64,000 bases of DNA, from contig NZ_WEZF01000028.1 in the NCBI RefSeq assembly GCF_009177065.1, positions 33,116 through 97,115 on the forward strand, in the 5' to 3' direction. Source of the DNA: Tautonia marina. Lineage in GTDB: Bacteria; Planctomycetota; Planctomycetia; Isosphaerales; Isosphaeraceae. The notes beneath the pieces are model-generated. The model saw only the letters and a list, made by a program, of their open reading frames with translations. It was not told where the DNA came from and did not search any database. This document shows positions 26,426-35,307 of the stretch, piece by piece (positions within the stretch are counted from its first letter, which is position 1; every line of letters starts with the position of its first letter). A program made the position numbers and the translations under genes.

Positions 26426-27516
26426 TGGATGCCACCGGACATGTTGAACATGGGGAGGTAGATCGAGAGCATCATCACGGCAATCACCGCCCCCATCCCC
26501 ACGACAATCAAGGGCTCAAGCGCCTTGGAAATCCTGGAAATGAGGGACTCGACCTTTTCTCTATAGTAGGGCGCCACCCGATCCATGACCGACGCCAGCT
26601 GCCCGGATTCCTCTCCCGTGCGGACCATGTTGATGACCATCCCGGTGAACAGGCCGCTTTCCTCCAGCGCCGAGGCGAGCGATTGCCCCGAGGCCACCCG
26701 CCGGCGGGCCTGGTCGAGCGCGTCTCGGTAGATCGGGTTGTTGCCGAGGATCCCTCGCAGGGTTTCCAGGGTTTCGAGCATCGGGACCCCGCTCTTGAGC
26801 AACAGTGCGAGATTCGACGCGAAGCGGTACATGGTCGATTGAATGAGCAGATCTCCCACGGTCGGGGTGACCATGAGCATCCCCAGCACGCGGCGACGGC
26901 CTTCATCGGTGCTGTAGTAGCGTCGAAAGGCGAAGACCGTCAGACCCGTTCCGAGGAGCAGATAAAGCCCGTAGCTGACGACGAACTGCGAGGCCGAGAC
27001 GACAAACTGCGTGATCTCTGGCAGCTCGGCTCCCATTTCCTTGAACATGCGATCGAACGTGGGCACCACGAAGCGTAGCATCGCCGCAATGGCCAGCGTG
27101 GCCACGCAGAGCAGAACGATCGGGTAGAAGAGCGCTCCGCGCATCTTCCGCCTGGCATCGCGCGCCTCCTGGACCTGGCCGGAGAGTTCGCGGAGGACGT
27201 CGGACATCCGGCCCGTGATCTCGCCGGTCCGGATCATCTCGATCCAGGAATGCTCGAAGGCTTCCGGATAGTTGGCGGCCGCGGCATGGAAGGAACTGCC
27301 GGCCGACAGCCTGGCCGCAATTTCCGAGAGGATCTGGCGCAACCGAAAGCTCTCGGCCTGCTCCGAGCCAATCTGGATCGCTTGCAGCAAGGGGGTGCCG
27401 GCGGCAACCAGGGTCGCCAGTTGTTGGAAGAAGGCCAGGATGTCGTCGATCCCGAGTTTGGTGTGCGGCTTGCTTGCCACCCGGGCGTGGGACATCACCC
27501 ATTCGTCGAAAACCAT
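26422..27516 (-). CDS. gspF: Type II secretion inner-membrane platform protein GspF
   Basis: 364 residues, close to the usual ~400. Two T2SSF repeats are visible: ILAFFQQLATLVAAGTPLLQA and the later RFASNLALLLKSGVPMLETLE, each followed by S-G-x-S-(F/L) and M-I/V-x-x-GE segments (IEMIRTGEITG; INMVRTGEESG). Three membrane segments lie near ALFYPIVLLCVATLAIAAML, VVSYGLYLLLGTGLTVFAF and LIVVGMGAVIAVMMLSIYL. It forms the platform that couples the GspE ATPase, encoded 22 bp upstream, to pseudopilus assembly. Confidence 0.95.
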   Translation of the reverse strand: MVFDEWVMSHARVASKPHTKLGIDDILAFFQQLATLVAAGTPLLQAIQIGSEQAESFRLRQILSEIAARLSAGSSFHAAAANYPEAFEHSWIEMIRTGEITGRMSDVLRELSGQVQEARDARRKMRGALFYPIVLLCVATLAIAAMLRFVVPTFDRMFKEMGAELPEITQFVVSASQFVVSYGLYLLLGTGLTVFAFRRYYSTDEGRRRVLGMLMVTPTVGDLLIQSTMYRFASNLALLLKSGVPMLETLETLRGILGNNPIYRDALDQARRRVASGQSLASALEESGLFTGMVINMVRTGEESGQLASVMDRVAPYYREKVESLISRISKALEPLIVVGMGAVIAVMMLSIYLPMFNMSGGIQ

Positions 27517-27538
27517 CGTCGGAATTCCTCGGATCGGA

Positions 27539-29269
27539 TCAGTCGTCGCCGGCCATTGCGACGGTCAAGGCGGCTTCGAGGCTGGTGTGGCCGAGCCGGG
27601 CTTTCTCGATGGCGTTATCAATGAGCATGGCGGCTCCCTGCGCGCGAGCCGCCGCCCGCAACTCAGGCAGTGATGAGCGGGCCTGGATCAAGTCGGCCAG
27701 CGTCTGGGTGATGCGGATGACCTCGAACACGCCGGTTCGGCCGTGATAGCCGGAACCTCGGCAGGCCTCGCAGCCGACCGGCCGGTAGAGGACCTGGCCC
27801 GCTTCAAGGTGATAGCGGCGGGCCGTCTCGGCATCGCATTCGTAAGGCGTTTTGCAGTGGAGGCAAAGCTTCCGCACCAGCCGCTGCGCCTGCAGCAAGC
27901 GCAGGGTCGACGCGAGCATGAACGGTTCGAGCCCCATGTCTTGCAATCGGCTGATCGAACTGAGCGCGTCGTTCGTGTGCAGGGTGGAAAGCACCAGGTG
28001 GCCGGTCAGGGCCGATCGCATGCAGATCTCGGCGGTTTCCGGGTCGCGGACCTCGCCGACCATGATAATGTCGGGGTCCTGTCGCAGAAACGCGCGGAGA
28101 GCGTTGGCGAAGGTGAGATTGATCTGGGGCTTGACCTGCACCTGGTTCAGCCCCTTGAAGCGATACTCGACCGGGTCCTCGGCGGTGCAAATGTTCGTAT
28201 TTGACTCATTGAGGAGGTTCAGGCAGGTGTACAGCGTGGTACTCTTGCCGCTACCGGTCGGACCCGTCACCAGGACGAGGCCGTGGGGTGACCGGATTGC
28301 CTCGGTGATGTCTTCGATCTGACGGTTCGAGAGGCCCAAACCTCGAAGGTCCAGCGGAATGGCCGTCTTGTCGAGTAACCGAATGACGAGCTTCTCGCCG
28401 TAGACCGTGGGCATGGTACTCAGGCGCAGGTCAATGCGACGGTCGCCGCTTTTCAGGGTGATGGCACCGTCCTGGGGAATGCGCTTCTCGGCAATGTCCA
28501 TGCGGCCGAGAATCTTCAGCCGCGAGACGATCGTCACGAAGACCTGACGGTTCAGAACCTGATATTCTTGAAGGTTTCCGTCGATCCTGAGGCGAATTTT
28601 ACAGGCATCTTCGAACGGTTCGAGGTGAATGTCGCTCGCCCCGGCGCGGACGGCGTGTTCGAGAATCTGGTTGACCATCCGGATGATCCGGCCGTCGCGC
28701 CCCGGCGGGGGAGCCTCATCGAGGACCAGGGTGCCGGCTCGGTCTTCCTCCTCGGTCACCTCATCGTCGAGGTCCGCATGCTCGAAGCTCTCGGCATCGG
28801 GAGCAAAGACGGTGGACGAGCGGGTCGATCGGTAGAGGTCTTCGATCAACTGCTCGACGACGCCGATCGGCGCGATCATCGGTCGGACACGCAGCCCCGT
28901 CAGCAACTGGACCTCGTCGATGACCAGCATCTCGCGAGGCGTGACGAAGGCCAGGTCGAGCTGATCCCCCCGGATGGCAACCGGGGCAATGGTCTGATCC
29001 CGACAGAGCTTCTCGGTGAGCAATCGGGCCAGTTCCGGCTCGGGGGTCGGCATCTCCGACCCGGGGTCGTACAGCGGAACGGCAAGATACTCGGCATAGG
29101 TCCGGGCGATTTCCGAGTCCCCCACCAAGCCGCCGAGAATCAAGGTGCGCTCGTTCAGCTCCTGGCCCCGGCTCCGGATCTCGCGGAGCCCCTCGGGGGT
29201 GACGGCTCCGCGCTGCAACAACAGCTCGATCAACAGAGACCGTTCATCGGCCACGCGGGTCGTGTTCAT
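27539..29269 (-). CDS. gspE: Type II secretion assembly ATPase GspE
   Basis: 576 residues, normal for the family. An N1E-like domain (~50-150) precedes the ATPase core. Walker A is GPTGSGKST with Lys342; the Asp box and Walker B follow (QDPDIIMVGEVRDPETA), and the His box (LVLSTLHTNDA) is intact. The zinc-type tetracysteine CLHC...CEAC near the C-terminus is present, as in GspE/PilB. Cytoplasmic hexamer powering pseudopilus growth. The start overlaps the end of the GspC-like gene by 4 bp. Confidence 0.96.
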   Translation of the reverse strand: MNTTRVADERSLLIELLLQRGAVTPEGLREIRSRGQELNERTLILGGLVGDSEIARTYAEYLAVPLYDPGSEMPTPEPELARLLTEKLCRDQTIAPVAIRGDQLDLAFVTPREMLVIDEVQLLTGLRVRPMIAPIGVVEQLIEDLYRSTRSSTVFAPDAESFEHADLDDEVTEEEDRAGTLVLDEAPPPGRDGRIIRMVNQILEHAVRAGASDIHLEPFEDACKIRLRIDGNLQEYQVLNRQVFVTIVSRLKILGRMDIAEKRIPQDGAITLKSGDRRIDLRLSTMPTVYGEKLVIRLLDKTAIPLDLRGLGLSNRQIEDITEAIRSPHGLVLVTGPTGSGKSTTLYTCLNLLNESNTNICTAEDPVEYRFKGLNQVQVKPQINLTFANALRAFLRQDPDIIMVGEVRDPETAEICMRSALTGHLVLSTLHTNDALSSISRLQDMGLEPFMLASTLRLLQAQRLVRKLCLHCKTPYECDAETARRYHLEAGQVLYRPVGCEACRGSGYHGRTGVFEVIRITQTLADLIQARSSLPELRAAARAQGAAMLIDNAIEKARLGHTSLEAALTVAMAGDD

Positions 29270-30060
29270 CGCGATCCCTCCACGGAAGCGGCGAGCGCGG
29301 GGCGCGAGGTCAACCGGCTCGAAGGGGGATCCACCAGCAATCGAAGGAGCGCCTTCGAGATCTCCGGCAAACTGCCACCCGATTGTCGAGCAATCTGTTC
29401 CATCAGGTCCGGCACCGGCAGATGCACTCCGGCCGCCGCTAGCGCCGCCCGGGCGTCGGTCAGGGTTTCCAGTCCCGCCCGCAGCCCGAGCTCGTCGGAC
29501 GAGTCGTTCGCCGCCGGGGTCGCTTCGGCCATCAGCGCGGCCAGCCGGTCGGGCAGCTCAAGGACCAGCGAATCGTGATGGTTCTCGCGGCCGAGCACCA
29601 CCCGACCGGGCTCGATGCGGGCCACCGTCCAGGCCGTTCGGGGTGAGCCGTCGGGCCGTTCGAGGAGCTCTCCCTGGCGATAGACTCGGCCGTTAATGAT
29701 GGCGGCCCGGCGATCCCCCGAGACCAGCGTTGCCCCCAGCGCCAAGACCGGAGCCGGCATGCGAGGGGCCGCCGCGGTCGTCCCGGAGGGGTTCGATCGC
29801 AACCGACTGGAGGCGGCCTGGCTCGCCTTGGCATCACTGGGCTGAGCGGCCAACTGCGCCGGATCACCCGCCTGGCGGAACGGATCACGAGCCGACGGAG
29901 GGCCAAAGTCAGGCTTCAGCAGGCTGGAATCGATCGTTGGCAACGCCGGGGTCGGCGCGGCCTGGTGCGGTGGTGGGGCCACGTGCGGCCAGACACAGTA
30001 ACCGACGGCGAGCAGGAAGCCGGCCAGCGGACCGAGTTTGATCAGTTCGTTGGACATCAC
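29266..30060 (-). CDS. GspC/PilP-like inner-membrane linker of the T2SS
   Basis: 264 residues. A single membrane segment (LGPLAGFLLAVGYCVWPHV) near the N-terminus, a Pro/Ala-rich periplasmic spacer, then a small beta domain (VLALGATLVSGDRRAAIINGRVYRQGELL, then VARIEPGRVVLGREN) that matches the homology region of GspC and PilP, which contacts the secretin N0 domain. The C-terminal ~80 residues are helical and replace the PDZ of classic GspC. It lies between the GspM-like and GspE genes, with start and stop overlaps at GspE. Confidence 0.78.
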   Translation of the reverse strand: MMSNELIKLGPLAGFLLAVGYCVWPHVAPPPHQAAPTPALPTIDSSLLKPDFGPPSARDPFRQAGDPAQLAAQPSDAKASQAASSRLRSNPSGTTAAAPRMPAPVLALGATLVSGDRRAAIINGRVYRQGELLERPDGSPRTAWTVARIEPGRVVLGRENHHDSLVLELPDRLAALMAEATPAANDSSDELGLRAGLETLTDARAALAAAGVHLPVPDLMEQIARQSGGSLPEISKALLRLLVDPPSSRLTSRPALAASVEGSR

Positions 30061-30061
30061 G

Positions 30062-30616
30062 TTATCCCTCGACTCCGATCAGGAGCAGTTGCATCTCGTT
30101 GAGTCCACCCCCCTGAGAGGCGCTGCTTCCGGTCTTGCGGCTCACCTGGATCGAGTCGATTCGGATCAGCCGAGGCGATGCTTCGAGCCATCGAACGAAT
30201 TGCTCGAGGACCGGGAAATTCCCTTCGAGAACGATCCGATGGGCCGAGGCCGAGTAAGGGCCGACCTTCATGGAAGGGCGAGGCTCCAGGGAAACCAGCT
30301 TGATCTCGGGAAACTGACGGACCCCGCTCATGATGAAGGGAACCCAGATATCCCCCTCGTCCGACTCGGGCAATAACGCGCTGAACGCTTCAGCCTGCTG
30401 GCGAAGGTGTTCCACCTCGTGGGCCAGGGCCAGCCGCTGGCGGCCGATGTTGAGCCGGTGATCGTCCTGAGCGATCGCGCGATGCAACGGCGAGTAGGTC
30501 GCCAGATACCAGGCCACGAGCAAGACCAGGTTCAGGACCAGCCCCAGACGGTTCGGTTGGTGCAACAAGTCCCGGAGGAGATTCACCAGTCGGGAGGGTG
30601 ACGATGCGTCGCTCAT
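30062..30616 (-). CDS. GspM/PilO-like T2SS protein
   Basis: 184 residues from the ATG at 30616, which overlaps the stop of the GspL-like gene (ATGA); longer in-frame starts upstream would run through that gene. One membrane segment (LGLVLNLVLLVAWYLATYS), a coiled-coil-like stretch (RLALAHEVEHLRQQAEAFSALLPE) and a small alpha/beta domain (HRIVLEGNFPVLEQFVRWLEASPRLIRIDSIQV), the PilO pattern. It should pair with the GspL-like protein in the inner-membrane platform. Confidence 0.82.
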   Translation of the reverse strand: MSDASSPSRLVNLLRDLLHQPNRLGLVLNLVLLVAWYLATYSPLHRAIAQDDHRLNIGRQRLALAHEVEHLRQQAEAFSALLPESDEGDIWVPFIMSGVRQFPEIKLVSLEPRPSMKVGPYSASAHRIVLEGNFPVLEQFVRWLEASPRLIRIDSIQVSRKTGSSASQGGGLNEMQLLLIGVEG

Positions 30617-32130
30617 GGGGAGGTCTCGCGCGAGGGCCGGGAGGAGGGGGCTCCCGGTTGGCAATGGATGATGAAGGAGGCCGTCGGAATGCGCGACTGA
30701 CCGCCGGCTCCCCAGCGCAGTCCCGCCATGCCGACGTCCGGGAGCGTTTTGTGAAGCAAGGGGCTTTCCCGGAGTGACTCGATCAGGACCTCGACTTCCG
30801 GAGAGACAGCCCCGCCGGCGGGAATCGGCGCGTCGATCGCCAGGGTCAGCGACCGTTTCGGCGCGGTCCGCCGACCCTTTCCACCCACGACCTCGTAGGA
30901 GGCCTGACCGTCGAACTTCGTGACCACCATCCCTTCGGGCAGTAGTTCTGCGATTTCTCGCTTGCACTCGGTCCAGAGAATCCGGGTCGAGAGATACCGC
31001 TCGATCGACGAGGTCCGTTGCATCAGGTCGTCACGCTCCTGACGCAGCTTCGGCAAGTCGAGCGACTGAAGCCAGGGGTACTGGCTCTGCTCGGCCCGAA
31101 CCGCGATGAACTCACGGTCGAGCGAGCGGCGGTGCTCGATCATCAGCATGGTGGCCAGGGCCAGCACCGAGGCCTGCACCGCCATCTGCCCCCAGGGCAG
31201 CAGGCTGAAGATCGGTTCTGGTGGGCGTAACTCTCGGGCAAGGTTGAACGTGGAGAGCTGCGGCAAGCACCCCATGGCCAGCCCGGCGGCGATCTCTCCC
31301 GCCTCGTACGCCGGGGTGTCATAACGGAGGACCCGAATCGGGACGCCGGACCAGATCGCCGCATCGGTCAAGGTGTCGAGATCGGGGCGGCCGTGAATCA
31401 TCAAGGCCGCCGGAGCCGTGTCGGCCCCGTAGACGCGAAAGCTGTTCGAAATAAACCGATACGTGGAGAGAATCGCCGTCCCTTCGGCACCCGATTCGAG
31501 CGGAAAGTAACGCCACATGAGCGGCATGTCGTCGGCGGTCATGATCGCCAGGGCGTGCTCTCGACCGAGGAAGACCCGCAAGGCCGTCGGGCATCTGCGA
31601 GGGGTTCGAAACCGCTCCACGGCGGCACGGAGCAAGGCACAGGGCGCCGGCTCGACCTGGTACGGGCGAACCTCACAATCTTCCAGCGCTTCAAGGATCG
31701 GGCCGATCGCCTTCTTGCGGCAGGCCGCCACACTGGCCAGCGGTCGGCGGCCCGGCTGCCATCGAATGGCATCAACCTGCATGTGATCAATATTCAGGTT
31801 CGCCGACTGCAAGATCTCGTGCAGTAAGACCTGCGGAGACTGATCCTCGGCGTTCCGCTGAAGCTGGACCGGACGGGTCGAGAAGAACACGCCCATGCCC
31901 GGCATTCCCACGGCGATCGGGGCTCGCCGCCAGCCCTGGCTGGTGCGAAGCGGTTCGAGCAGCCGTTGGATGATCGCCGCGGGCGATCCCGAGGATCGCG
32001 GCTCAACCTTCCGATCGACCTCGACCGGACCCAGGGGCGTGAAGGCGATTCGAGACAGGGCGATCTCGCGGTCCCCGACATGCAGGCCGACGCTGCGCCT
32101 CCTCGGAATCTTTGCCAGGATCGCTTTCAT
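30613..32130 (-). CDS. GspL-like protein (actin-like domain plus PilN-like part)
   Basis: 505 residues. Residues ~1-300 have the PilM/GspL actin-like pattern (SVGLHVGDREIALSRI; PIAVGMPGMGVFF; QVEPAPCALLRAAV). A hydrophobic segment (MAVQASVLALATMLMI, ~316-331) and a heptad-rich stretch follow, then a PilN-like periplasmic domain (MVVTKFDGQASYEVVGG; SLTLAIDAPIPAGG). It links GspE to the platform. Its end overlaps the GspM-like gene by 4 bp. The gap to the upstream GspG gene is 182 bp, so a second promoter could exist there. Confidence 0.85.
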   Translation of the reverse strand: MKAILAKIPRRRSVGLHVGDREIALSRIAFTPLGPVEVDRKVEPRSSGSPAAIIQRLLEPLRTSQGWRRAPIAVGMPGMGVFFSTRPVQLQRNAEDQSPQVLLHEILQSANLNIDHMQVDAIRWQPGRRPLASVAACRKKAIGPILEALEDCEVRPYQVEPAPCALLRAAVERFRTPRRCPTALRVFLGREHALAIMTADDMPLMWRYFPLESGAEGTAILSTYRFISNSFRVYGADTAPAALMIHGRPDLDTLTDAAIWSGVPIRVLRYDTPAYEAGEIAAGLAMGCLPQLSTFNLARELRPPEPIFSLLPWGQMAVQASVLALATMLMIEHRRSLDREFIAVRAEQSQYPWLQSLDLPKLRQERDDLMQRTSSIERYLSTRILWTECKREIAELLPEGMVVTKFDGQASYEVVGGKGRRTAPKRSLTLAIDAPIPAGGAVSPEVEVLIESLRESPLLHKTLPDVGMAGLRWGAGGQSRIPTASFIIHCQPGAPSSRPSRETSP

Positions 32131-32312
32131 CGATCGTACGCCTTCCCCGGCCAGTCCGATTGGGTGTGAGGGGGAACCGGTTCACCGGTCGTTCCGGGAC
32201 GAATCGAGGCCCGCCGCCCGCGTTGTGGGCGGCGGGCCTCGCAGGAGGACCGTGACCATGGGAGTGGCCGTCGTGACCACCCGAGGACTCAGCGCGGCGA
32301 CCCGACTTCGGA

Positions 32313-32759
32313 TTACGTCCCACCGCTGAACCCACCGACGGGATTGATCTCGGCACTGATGGTGCTGTTGATCGCGTCGTAGCCTTCCTCGTTAAACGTC
32401 ACCTCGTAATTCTCGTACCCGGCCGACGGGCCGATCCGCGTCAGGGTCATCGTCCACGAGAGTTCGAGGTCGGGATTTCCCGTGATGGGGCCGGGATTGA
32501 AATATTTCGGGGTTGGCGCCTGGATATCCAGATCCGTCAACGTGTCGGAATAAATGCCTTCTCGGGCGTGAAAGCGTTCCTGGGCATTGCGAACGGCCGA
32601 GAGATAGGCGAAGGCCTCGGCGGCCTTGGAACGTTCCACCGACATGAGAAAGCGCGGGACACCGAATGCCGCCAAAACGCCGATGATCACGACGACCACG
32701 GCCAGCTCGACCAGTGTGAAACCCTGACGAGGCTTCAAGGTGGTCTGTTGAGTTTGCAT
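32313..32759 (-). CDS. Major pseudopilin GspG, copy 1
   Basis: 148 residues. Prepilin signal RQGFTLVELAVVVVIIGVL with Glu5, then a single amphipathic helix (SVERSKAAEAFAYLSAVRNAQERFHAREG) and a small beta domain ending NPVGGFSGGT. A GspG-type calcium loop is plausible near the C-terminus (EEGYDAINSTIS) but not certain. A near-identical paralogue lies 304 bp upstream (33064-33531). The two share 75 bp of nearly identical DNA over the N-terminal helix. Confidence 0.88.
   Translation of the reverse strand: MQTQQTTLKPRQGFTLVELAVVVVIIGVLAAFGVPRFLMSVERSKAAEAFAYLSAVRNAQERFHAREGIYSDTLTDLDIQAPTPKYFNPGPITGNPDLELSWTMTLTRIGPSAGYENYEVTFNEEGYDAINSTISAEINPVGGFSGGT
32652..32724. repeat. 75-bp near-identical segment shared by the two GspG genes (copy A)
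   Basis: 32650-32724 matches 33422-33496 with one mismatch (GCCAAAACG versus GCCAATACG). It encodes the hydrophobic prepilin helix of both genes. Nearby sequence is more diverged, which suggests recent duplication with later change or gene conversion. Confidence 0.7.
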
Positions 32760-33063
32760 GGAACCCGCCCCTTTTGCATCGAAAGACTCTTCCGAGAATC
32801 CTGCGGGATCACCACCTTGTTCGGTGTGTCAGGTCTTCAGACGTTGAGCCTGCCCGAATGGCCTGCTCGGCGTCTACTGAACCCTTGAATCGAATCAAGG
32901 TGTGCGGAAAGCTTTCCCCGTCCCGCATGATTCACTGGTGGCGGGGTCGTCTGGGGAGGGACGCGCTGTCTGGCGTCGTCACCCGCCGCGGTTCGAAACG
33001 TCGTGGGGCCACCCCGCGATCCTCGGCAGGGCGGAGCGGCCTCACGCCGGGCGAGGATCAGGA
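32760..33063. other. Gap between the two GspG genes
   Basis: 304 bp on the minus-strand operon. It must carry the leader of GspG copy 1 and perhaps a terminator or processing site after copy 2 that would raise major-pilin dosage. I see no strong hairpin or promoter. Confidence 0.35.
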
Positions 33064-33531
33064 TCAACCGCCAGAAGGAGGCTCAGCAGGGGCGGCACCC
33101 TGCGCACCGATCGGGTTAATCTCAGGGTCGATGTCGCTGTTCGTCGAGTCGAAGCCTTGATCGGTAAAGGTCACCGTATACGCTCCGTAACCGGCCGACG
33201 AGCCCGTTCGTGTCAGGGTCAGGGTCCAGGAGTCCTGGATGTCCGAGTTCCCCGCAACCGTGCCGACGGTGAAGTATTTTGGCGTCGGGGCCTGAATATC
33301 CAGGGCGGTCAGGTCTTCGGCGTAGGTGCCTTCTCGGGCGTGATACCGCTCTTGAGCCGTGCGGACGGCGGAGAGATACGCAAAGGCTTCCGCGGCCTTC
33401 GAACGTTCCACTGATTGCAGGAAGCGCGGGACACCGAATGCCGCCAATACGCCGATGATCACGACGACCACGGCCAGCTCGACCAGTGTGAAACCCCGTC
33501 GGGGCTTGGGAATCGCTAGGTGCGCGTGCAT
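33064..33531 (-). CDS. Major pseudopilin GspG, copy 2
   Basis: 155 residues from the ATG at 33531 (GAGG 9 bp upstream); an upstream in-frame TTG at 33738 would overlap the likely promoter. Prepilin signal RRGFTLVELAVVVVIIGVL, helix SVERSKAAEAFAYLSAVRTAQER, body parallel to copy 1 throughout (APTPKYFTVGTVAGN; TRTGSSAGYGAYTVTF) with a Pro/Gly-rich tail. It is the first gene of the T2SS operon. Two major pseudopilins could form mixed filaments or serve different conditions. Confidence 0.88.
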   Translation of the reverse strand: MHAHLAIPKPRRGFTLVELAVVVVIIGVLAAFGVPRFLQSVERSKAAEAFAYLSAVRTAQERYHAREGTYAEDLTALDIQAPTPKYFTVGTVAGNSDIQDSWTLTLTRTGSSAGYGAYTVTFTDQGFDSTNSDIDPEINPIGAQGAAPAEPPSGG

Positions 33532-33910
33532 GGAAAATCCTCGTTCTTCGGTGGGGGATCGATGCTCTGTGACCCCGCGACACCGTCGCCCGTCACGCTG
33601 CCGGTCCACTCGGACCGGCGATCGAACGTTCGCCCCGGAACGTCCGCGGGCGAGGCGATCGCGTGGGACTCCGTCGTCCCCGCCGGTGCCGCTCAGTGTC
33701 GCTGTGAGATACCTAGGTTGAGCCTGATCGGCTGTCAAACGACCTCTTCACGGGTTGCAATTTCTCCACAAAAACCAGGGCAGAATCGCCTCGCCCAGGT
33801 CACCCCCACCTGACCCCGACCGCGCGCGCAACAGCCCCGGCGACCTGGACGGCTGCCGGGGCCGAAGGGGGTCCAACACCCGAAGTCGGAGGGAGATTGC
33901 CGCACCCAGG
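33532..33910. other. Upstream region of the T2SS operon
   Basis: 379 bp between the GspG copy 2 start and the end of the next minus-strand gene. Contains the candidate promoter at 33710-33738 and an AT-richer patch near 33735-33790. No gene recognised. Confidence 0.4.
33710..33738 (-). promoter_or_regulatory. Possible sigma-70 promoter of the T2SS operon
   Basis: On the minus strand TTGACA (33733-33738, read as TGTCAA on plus) is a perfect -35 box, followed after exactly 17 bp by TAGGTA (33710-33715), a poor -10. It would give a leader of ~170 nt before the GspG copy 2 ATG. The perfect -35 and spacing support it; the weak -10 does not. Confidence 0.35.
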
Positions 33911-35035
33911 TTATGGCAACAACTGCCAGCCCGAGGCGTCGGCCGAGAGGCCCGTATGCCCCTTGTAGCGGTCGAAGACCTCGTGCATTTGCTCGATCGA
34001 ATCGAAATAGCCGACCACATGAGCCGCGCTGAACGACTCGCCGGCCTTGACCGGACGGCCGTGGATCTCCTCGATCATCACAATGATTCCGCCCGGCCGC
34101 TGGCTGCACCAGGCTTCGTATACGACCGACGGTTCCAGCGTCAGCCCACCGAGCCAGGGGCCGTCCTTGCCGGTTTCCGGATCGCGGAGCCGGTACGCTC
34201 GAATGAAGTCCTCCGGGGTCCGATTCAGATCCCGCCGGTAGCCGAACTTCAGGTCCGGCGGAAACGGCTCGAAGAACTCTCGAGACGGAATCCGGACCCC
34301 GTTAGGGCCACCGAGATAGCTGAGGTAAACTTCGCTGAACGTGTCCCCTTGCTCGTGGCGAATGCAGCCCGGGGTGTCGTTCCGCAGGAACATCTCCGGA
34401 GAATCGTTGACGCTGTCGATTCGATCCATCAAGAGAAAAAAGCGCTCTCCTTTAGGAAAGACAATCAACTGCGTCCATGTTGACCCTGGAGTGCGACCAG
34501 GGGCCGCGTATTCAAACTGATAGCTCGTTTTGACGGCGACAAAGTCGTCTCCCCGGATCACCTCCGGCTCGACCGGCTTCATCCGATGGCAAAGCTGGGG
34601 GCCCTCGATCATCCGCTTCCGATGACTACTCCCGTGCGCCATCAAGGCGTACGAGCGACGGCCGGGGTCCTCCTCGTTCTCGTACCAGGTGTAGCGCCCC
34701 ACTCCGTTGCCATCCGGGGCAAAGACCTGATCCGCCCATTCGGCGTCGCTGCCGGGCTCCATCAGCCAGTCGATCACCATCAGGCCGTCACCGACCTCTC
34801 GGAATCCGGTGGTCTTATCAAGGAACGAGCCTTTTTCAATTCCAGTCATCCACTGCTTCGGGTCGCGCTTGGGGATCACCGCTTCGAGCAGATCCGTCTC
34901 GATCGTGATGGCGCGATCGTCCTCGGTGACCTGAACCCAGTCCGGTTCGTCGGCGACCGTGAGGTGAGGGGCCAGGGCGACGACCGCGACGGCGACCGCA
35001 CCAATCAGGAGTGTTCGAGTTAAGGTCATGAGCAA
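33911..35035 (-). CDS. Secreted protein of unknown function
   Basis: 374 residues with a Sec signal peptide (LLIGAVAVAVVALAPHLTVADE). The mature protein is rich in aromatic strands (RAITIETDLLEAVIPKRDP; GVGRYTWYENEEDPGRRSY; SYQFEYAAPGRTPGSTW; EVYLSYLGGPNGVRIP), the look of an all-beta sandwich such as mutarotase-like or lyase-associated domains, but I do not recognise a family. The sequence near the end (EAWCSQRPGGIIVMIEEIHG) resembles a carbohydrate-handling fold only loosely. Divergent from the DUF4058 gene at 35308. Confidence 0.82.
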   Translation of the reverse strand: MLMTLTRTLLIGAVAVAVVALAPHLTVADEPDWVQVTEDDRAITIETDLLEAVIPKRDPKQWMTGIEKGSFLDKTTGFREVGDGLMVIDWLMEPGSDAEWADQVFAPDGNGVGRYTWYENEEDPGRRSYALMAHGSSHRKRMIEGPQLCHRMKPVEPEVIRGDDFVAVKTSYQFEYAAPGRTPGSTWTQLIVFPKGERFFLLMDRIDSVNDSPEMFLRNDTPGCIRHEQGDTFSEVYLSYLGGPNGVRIPSREFFEPFPPDLKFGYRRDLNRTPEDFIRAYRLRDPETGKDGPWLGGLTLEPSVVYEAWCSQRPGGIIVMIEEIHGRPVKAGESFSAAHVVGYFDSIEQMHEVFDRYKGHTGLSADASGWQLLP

Positions 35036-35281
35036 TCCTCAATCATGATGGCCCGGCGGGGCCAGGTCAGGGGGGCAGTCCGTCCAGCGCGGCGGGCCGA
35101 TTCCCGAGGGGGCGGACGGGTTCCGGCCGATCGGGGCGACCGCCGCGACCGTGACCGCCATGCTATCCGGCCGTGGGGCCGGCGTCTTGAGGGCAGCGCC
35201 GGGGCGGCCCGGGTTCCCCCAGGCGCGGTTCGGCAAGCCGGAAAGGATGCGGGGACGACATACGTTCCTCCCCAGGCGCGG

Positions 35282-35287
35282 TACAAT
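35282..35287 (+). promoter_or_regulatory. Possible -10 box before the second DUF4058 gene
   Basis: TACAAT ends 20 bp before the ATG at 35308, and the element CCCCAGGCGCGGT occurs just before it (35270-35282) and again at 35217-35229. The 13-bp direct repeat, 53 bp apart, could be a regulator site. No good -35. Confidence 0.25.
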
Positions 35288-35307
35288 CAACGGCGAGGAG
35301 GTGGCCC

